Of a stretch of DNA of 7,376 bases, positions 5,204 through 7,376 are shown one piece after another. How positions within the stretch are numbered: position 1 is the stretch's first letter; every line of letters starts with the position of its first letter. This DNA comes from Eubacteriales bacterium (lineage in GTDB: Bacteria > Bacillota > Clostridia > Peptostreptococcales > Anaerovoracaceae), in contig JAQUXD010000089.1 of assembly GCA_028692535.1 (NCBI GenBank), positions 1 to 7,376 of the forward strand, given 5' to 3'. The notes under the pieces were generated by a model. That model was not told where the DNA came from and made no database searches. It was given only the letters and a program-made list of their open reading frames with translations. The translations under genes and the position numbers were made by a program.

Positions 5204-5932
5204 ATGAGCAACATTGTGATCAACGAAGCCACTAAAGGGATACGCCTCCCGAGCATTCCCATCTCCGAGATCGACAAAGACCGATGCTGGTTCAACCCGG
5301 GCTGCGCCCTGAGCGTGACCAAGCCAGAAGCCGAACATCAGATCCTAGCCCTGCTCCAAGCCTGGTTCGGGCCGGTCAAGATGCACAATATCTGCTGCCA
5401 CCACGATCCCCGCCTGCCGGAGGGGTCTACGATCATCAACAACTGCGCCGGCTGTGACAGGCGTTTCCGTTCTCTATACAAAGGGATCCGAACCATTTCT
5501 CTCTGGGAAGTGCTGGACAGTATCGACGGACTCCCTCTGCCCGACCATACGGGGCTGCGCGTATCCGTTCACGACTCCTGTTCCTACAGGCCAAAACCCC
5601 AGGTGCACGCCGCTGTCAGAAGTCTGTTGCGGAAAATGAAGATCGATATCGTGGAATCTGAATTCAGCGGCACGAGATCCATCTGCTGCGGAGACAATTT
5701 TTATTCGCACATCCCCATCGACAAAGTGACGGAAATGCAAAAAAAGAGGGCGTCACAGATGCCCTGTCAAGATGTGGCGGTCTATTGTGTCTCCTGCATC
5801 AAATCCATGGCGATCGGCGGAAAAACGCCGCATCACATGGTCGATCTGCTTCTGGATGAAGACACCGATCCGCAAGAAACCCGAATCGATGTCTATCACG
5901 AAGCCGTGAGCCGATACATCGACGAACACTGA
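5204..5932 (+). CDS. Fe-S-binding protein with two CCG (HdrB-type cysteine-rich) motifs
   Basis: A 242-residue soluble protein with two cysteine-rich (CCG) repeats of the kind found in HdrB, GlpC, LutA/LldE and related electron carriers. The first repeat has C34, C64-C65 and C81-x-x-C84. The second has C126, C161-C162-G163 and C195-x-x-C198. All ten cysteines expected for two such motifs are present, so two clusters, possibly non-cubane [4Fe-4S] as in HdrB, are plausible. Spacing in the second repeat (34 and 32 residues) is near the HdrB norm; the first is compressed after its CC pair (15 residues). There is no CxxCxxC ferredoxin domain and no membrane segment, so it would need a partner. The neighbouring flavoprotein is a candidate redox partner. 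The physiological reaction is unknown. Confidence 0.88.
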   Translation: MSNIVINEATKGIRLPSIPISEIDKDRCWFNPGCALSVTKPEAEHQILALLQAWFGPVKMHNICCHHDPRLPEGSTIINNCAGCDRRFRSLYKGIRTISLWEVLDSIDGLPLPDHTGLRVSVHDSCSYRPKPQVHAAVRSLLRKMKIDIVESEFSGTRSICCGDNFYSHIPIDKVTEMQKKRASQMPCQDVAVYCVSCIKSMAIGGKTPHHMVDLLLDEDTDPQETRIDVYHEAVSRYIDEH

Positions 5933-5938
5933 ACGCCG

Positions 5939-7057
5939 TTACGCACCGGTCGGGATGATCCCGGCCGGTGTTGTATATTGTCCGTCCAATCCGTCAGCCA
6001 TGTCGATCTGGACCACAGTGCCGTCTTTAACGATAAATAGAATGGAGCGATTGGTCCCCTCCGGCGCATAAACCAGAACCTCATCGTTCCAGAAGGCTTC
6101 CGGATAGGCTGTTTGCACCGCTTCGACGGTGTCTCCCACGGAAACGCCCCGGGAGGTTGTGCAGTCCGGCTGGGTGCAGGCGATGTACTGGATCGGTGAG
6201 AAATTGGGGCCCAGTTGGTCATCGCCGTAAAAGCCATCGAAAGTGACCACGGTCAATCCTTCGTAGTACCGCCTCTGAACGATGGCAAAGCTCAGAGCCA
6301 CCAGATCCTGAGCCGGTTCTTCTTCCCATCCGAAAAATTCGTAAGGGATCCCCAATCCCCATTCGTGGGCATATCCGAGCCCCGTGCTCCAGTCGCCGTC
6401 TGCCCATTCTTCGTTGGGCATCGTGAAGCACCATTCCTCATCCCACTTCCAGTAATCGTGAATGGCCTGGATCGCCGCAGGAGAATCGTCGAAGTGGACG
6501 CCCGGCGGATAACCGAAATAAGCCTGAAGATCCTTGCTCCATTCATCGGTCAGCACCTCAGCGCGGCGGATGCCCGCGCTGAAAGGCTCGGCCTCGCTCT
6601 CGGTGATCAACAGATACAGCTGGCCTTGTTGCAGCTCGGCGCCGTTGGCATCGCCATAGATAAAATTGTGGTCCGAAGGAATCCAACCCTCTTCGTCCAG
6701 AATAAACAGCGTCTTATCGGGCAGTTCCCCGGGCTGCAGTCGAAAATCCAATGCGTACAGTTTTAGCGTACTTTCCTGATGGAAAGGCAGTTCTCTTTCC
6801 AGTCGAAGATCGATGATCCGGCTGTCCAGAATATCCACGGTGATCAAGCCGGCTTCTTCAGATCCGTAAAATCCATCTGTTTCCAGCATGCGCACCAGCT
6901 GGTCGATCTCGTACTGCGCCCACCGGACCACTGCTTCGGGCGCATCTACCACGCCCTCCGAAACAGGAACTCTGTCCGGCGGTTCTTCCACGGGAGCTCC
7001 GCAGCCTGCAACAAAAAACAGCAGGAGAACTACGATCAATATTCCTGTTTTTTTCAT
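5939..7057 (-). CDS. Hypothetical lipoprotein, acidic and Trp-rich
   Basis: A 372-residue protein with a lipoprotein signal: KK at 2-3, a hydrophobic stretch at 6-17 and the lipobox VAGC with lipidated Cys19. It should be exported and anchored to the outer face of the cytoplasmic membrane. I do not recognise the family. The mature part is strongly acidic. Residues 203-244 carry seven tryptophans, and C294 and C299 form a CxxxxC pair that could make a disulfide. The C-terminal region (about 304-352, RGVSVGDTVEAV then SILFIVKDGTVVQI) resembles the short repeats of other clostridial surface lipoproteins, where a GxxxGDT turn precedes a beta-rich part; this resemblance is only impressionistic. 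AGGAGA ends 7 bases before the ATG, within the end of the upstream reductase gene, whose stop is one base away (TAAAATG). Translational coupling is likely. Confidence 0.85.
   Translation of the reverse strand: MKKTGILIVVLLLFFVAGCGAPVEEPPDRVPVSEGVVDAPEAVVRWAQYEIDQLVRMLETDGFYGSEEAGLITVDILDSRIIDLRLERELPFHQESTLKLYALDFRLQPGELPDKTLFILDEEGWIPSDHNFIYGDANGAELQQGQLYLLITESEAEPFSAGIRRAEVLTDEWSKDLQAYFGYPPGVHFDDSPAAIQAIHDYWKWDEEWCFTMPNEEWADGDWSTGLGYAHEWGLGIPYEFFGWEEEPAQDLVALSFAIVQRRYYEGLTVVTFDGFYGDDQLGPNFSPIQYIACTQPDCTTSRGVSVGDTVEAVQTAYPEAFWNDEVLVYAPEGTNRSILFIVKDGTVVQIDMADGLDGQYTTPAGIIPTGA
5944..5970 (+). terminator. Strong hairpin, probable plus-strand terminator inside the convergent gene
   Basis: CACCGGTCGGGA (5944-5955) pairs with TCCCGGCCGGTG (5959-5970) in a 12-base-pair stem with one wobble and a 3-base TGA loop. 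In plus sense it lies 12 bases after the Fe-S gene's stop and is followed by TTGTATATT, a broken T tract. In minus sense no T run follows. It is embedded in the last codons of the lipoprotein gene (encoding PAGIIPTG). It probably ends the plus-strand transcript, although the weak T tract lowers certainty. Confidence 0.55.
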
Positions 7058-7058
7058 T

Positions 7059-7376
7059 TTATTTCTCCTGATTGTTCCGTGCGCTCAAAACCAGCGCCTC
7101 GAGAAGCTTTTTGATAGCCTGACGGGTCCGTTCGTCCTCCAAGACACCCTCTGCGCTGAATTTCGTGTCGGCACGGGCGATCATTACTTCCGGTTTATTG
7201 AGCGGGATCAGGTTGAGACTGACACAAACCTGGCGCAGATGATATTGGGCTCTGGCACCCCCGAACATGCCCGGCGATGCGCTCATGATCGCCAGGGGCT
7301 TTCCGTACAGTGGAGGCTCTTTGCCTCTTGAGGCCCAATCCAGAGCATTTTTCAATACGGGAGGAATCGAATAATT
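7059..7376 (-). CDS. NADPH-dependent FMN reductase family protein (5' truncated)
   Basis: The C-terminal 105 residues of a flavodoxin-like NAD(P)H-dependent FMN reductase (SsuE/ChrR/azoreductase type, usually about 180-200 aa); the N terminus is off the right edge. The visible reading starts NYSIPPVLKNALDWASR, the hallmark of this family (PEYN-S-P-LKNALDW), which contacts FMN. It is followed by the second strand-loop KPLAIMSASPGMFGGARAQ and an HLRQV helix. A TTG codon at 7355 is in frame but is not the start, because the open frame and the family motif continue to the edge. It transfers electrons from NAD(P)H to flavin, quinone or another acceptor in the cytoplasm. Its stop (7059-7061) is one base from the lipoprotein ATG, so the two are one operon. 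Confidence 0.93.
   Translation of the reverse strand, partial: NYSIPPVLKNALDWASRGKEPPLYGKPLAIMSASPGMFGGARAQYHLRQVCVSLNLIPLNKPEVMIARADTKFSAEGVLEDERTRQAIKKLLEALVLSARNNQEK

Noticed and set aside
6215..6766. Plus-strand open frame of 183 codons opposite the lipoprotein
   Set aside because: The minus strand has a clear lipobox, ribosome site and full-length frame; the plus frame has no start signal and no domain.

Overview
The window looks like chromosome from an anaerobic, Gram-positive-type bacterium, most likely of the clostridial Bacillota. The reasons are strong AGGAGG-type ribosome sites, a TTG start behind a purine-rich leader, a NimA-like flavoprotein, a protein with two HdrB-type iron-sulfur cysteine motifs, a lipobox lipoprotein and a tRNA with encoded CCA. 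GC content is moderate, roughly 50-55% by eye. Lineage is an inference; there is no rRNA or marker gene. No transposase, integrase, CRISPR array or phage gene is present.

Left half, minus strand (about 1-3533): a compact, apparently catabolic gene set read right to left. It runs from a class I/II PLP aminotransferase, through an SDR dehydrogenase and a GcvPA-like glycine dehydrogenase subunit 1, to the first 14 codons of another gene at the left edge, probably the GcvPB-like partner. Intergenic gaps are 91 (SDR start at 2278) or less, then 27 and 19 bases. The GcvPA-like protein keeps the family scaffold but has lost most signature motifs of true glycine decarboxylase, and no GcvT or GcvH gene is visible. 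It may therefore be a paralogue with another substrate.

Centre (3534-3659): an AT-rich divergent promoter region with two inverted repeats. It separates the aminotransferase operon from a plus-strand RraA / HMG-CHA aldolase family gene. The shared promoter suggests that the aldolase-like protein and the aminotransferase/SDR/GcvP-like set could belong to one pathway, for example transamination, oxidation and C-C cleavage of a hydroxylated amino acid. That pathway is speculation.

Right of centre (4338-5932, plus strand): a tRNA-Ser(GGA) with its own probable promoter and terminator, then a NimA/PNPOx-like split-barrel flavoprotein (TTG start), then a 242-residue double-CCG-domain Fe-S protein. 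The last two probably form a redox pair in one transcript.

Right end (5939-7376, minus strand): a 5'-truncated NADPH-dependent FMN reductase, followed one base later by a Trp-rich acidic lipoprotein of unknown function. The lipoprotein gene converges on the Fe-S gene with only 6 bases between stops. A strong hairpin inside the lipoprotein's last codons probably ends the plus-strand transcript.
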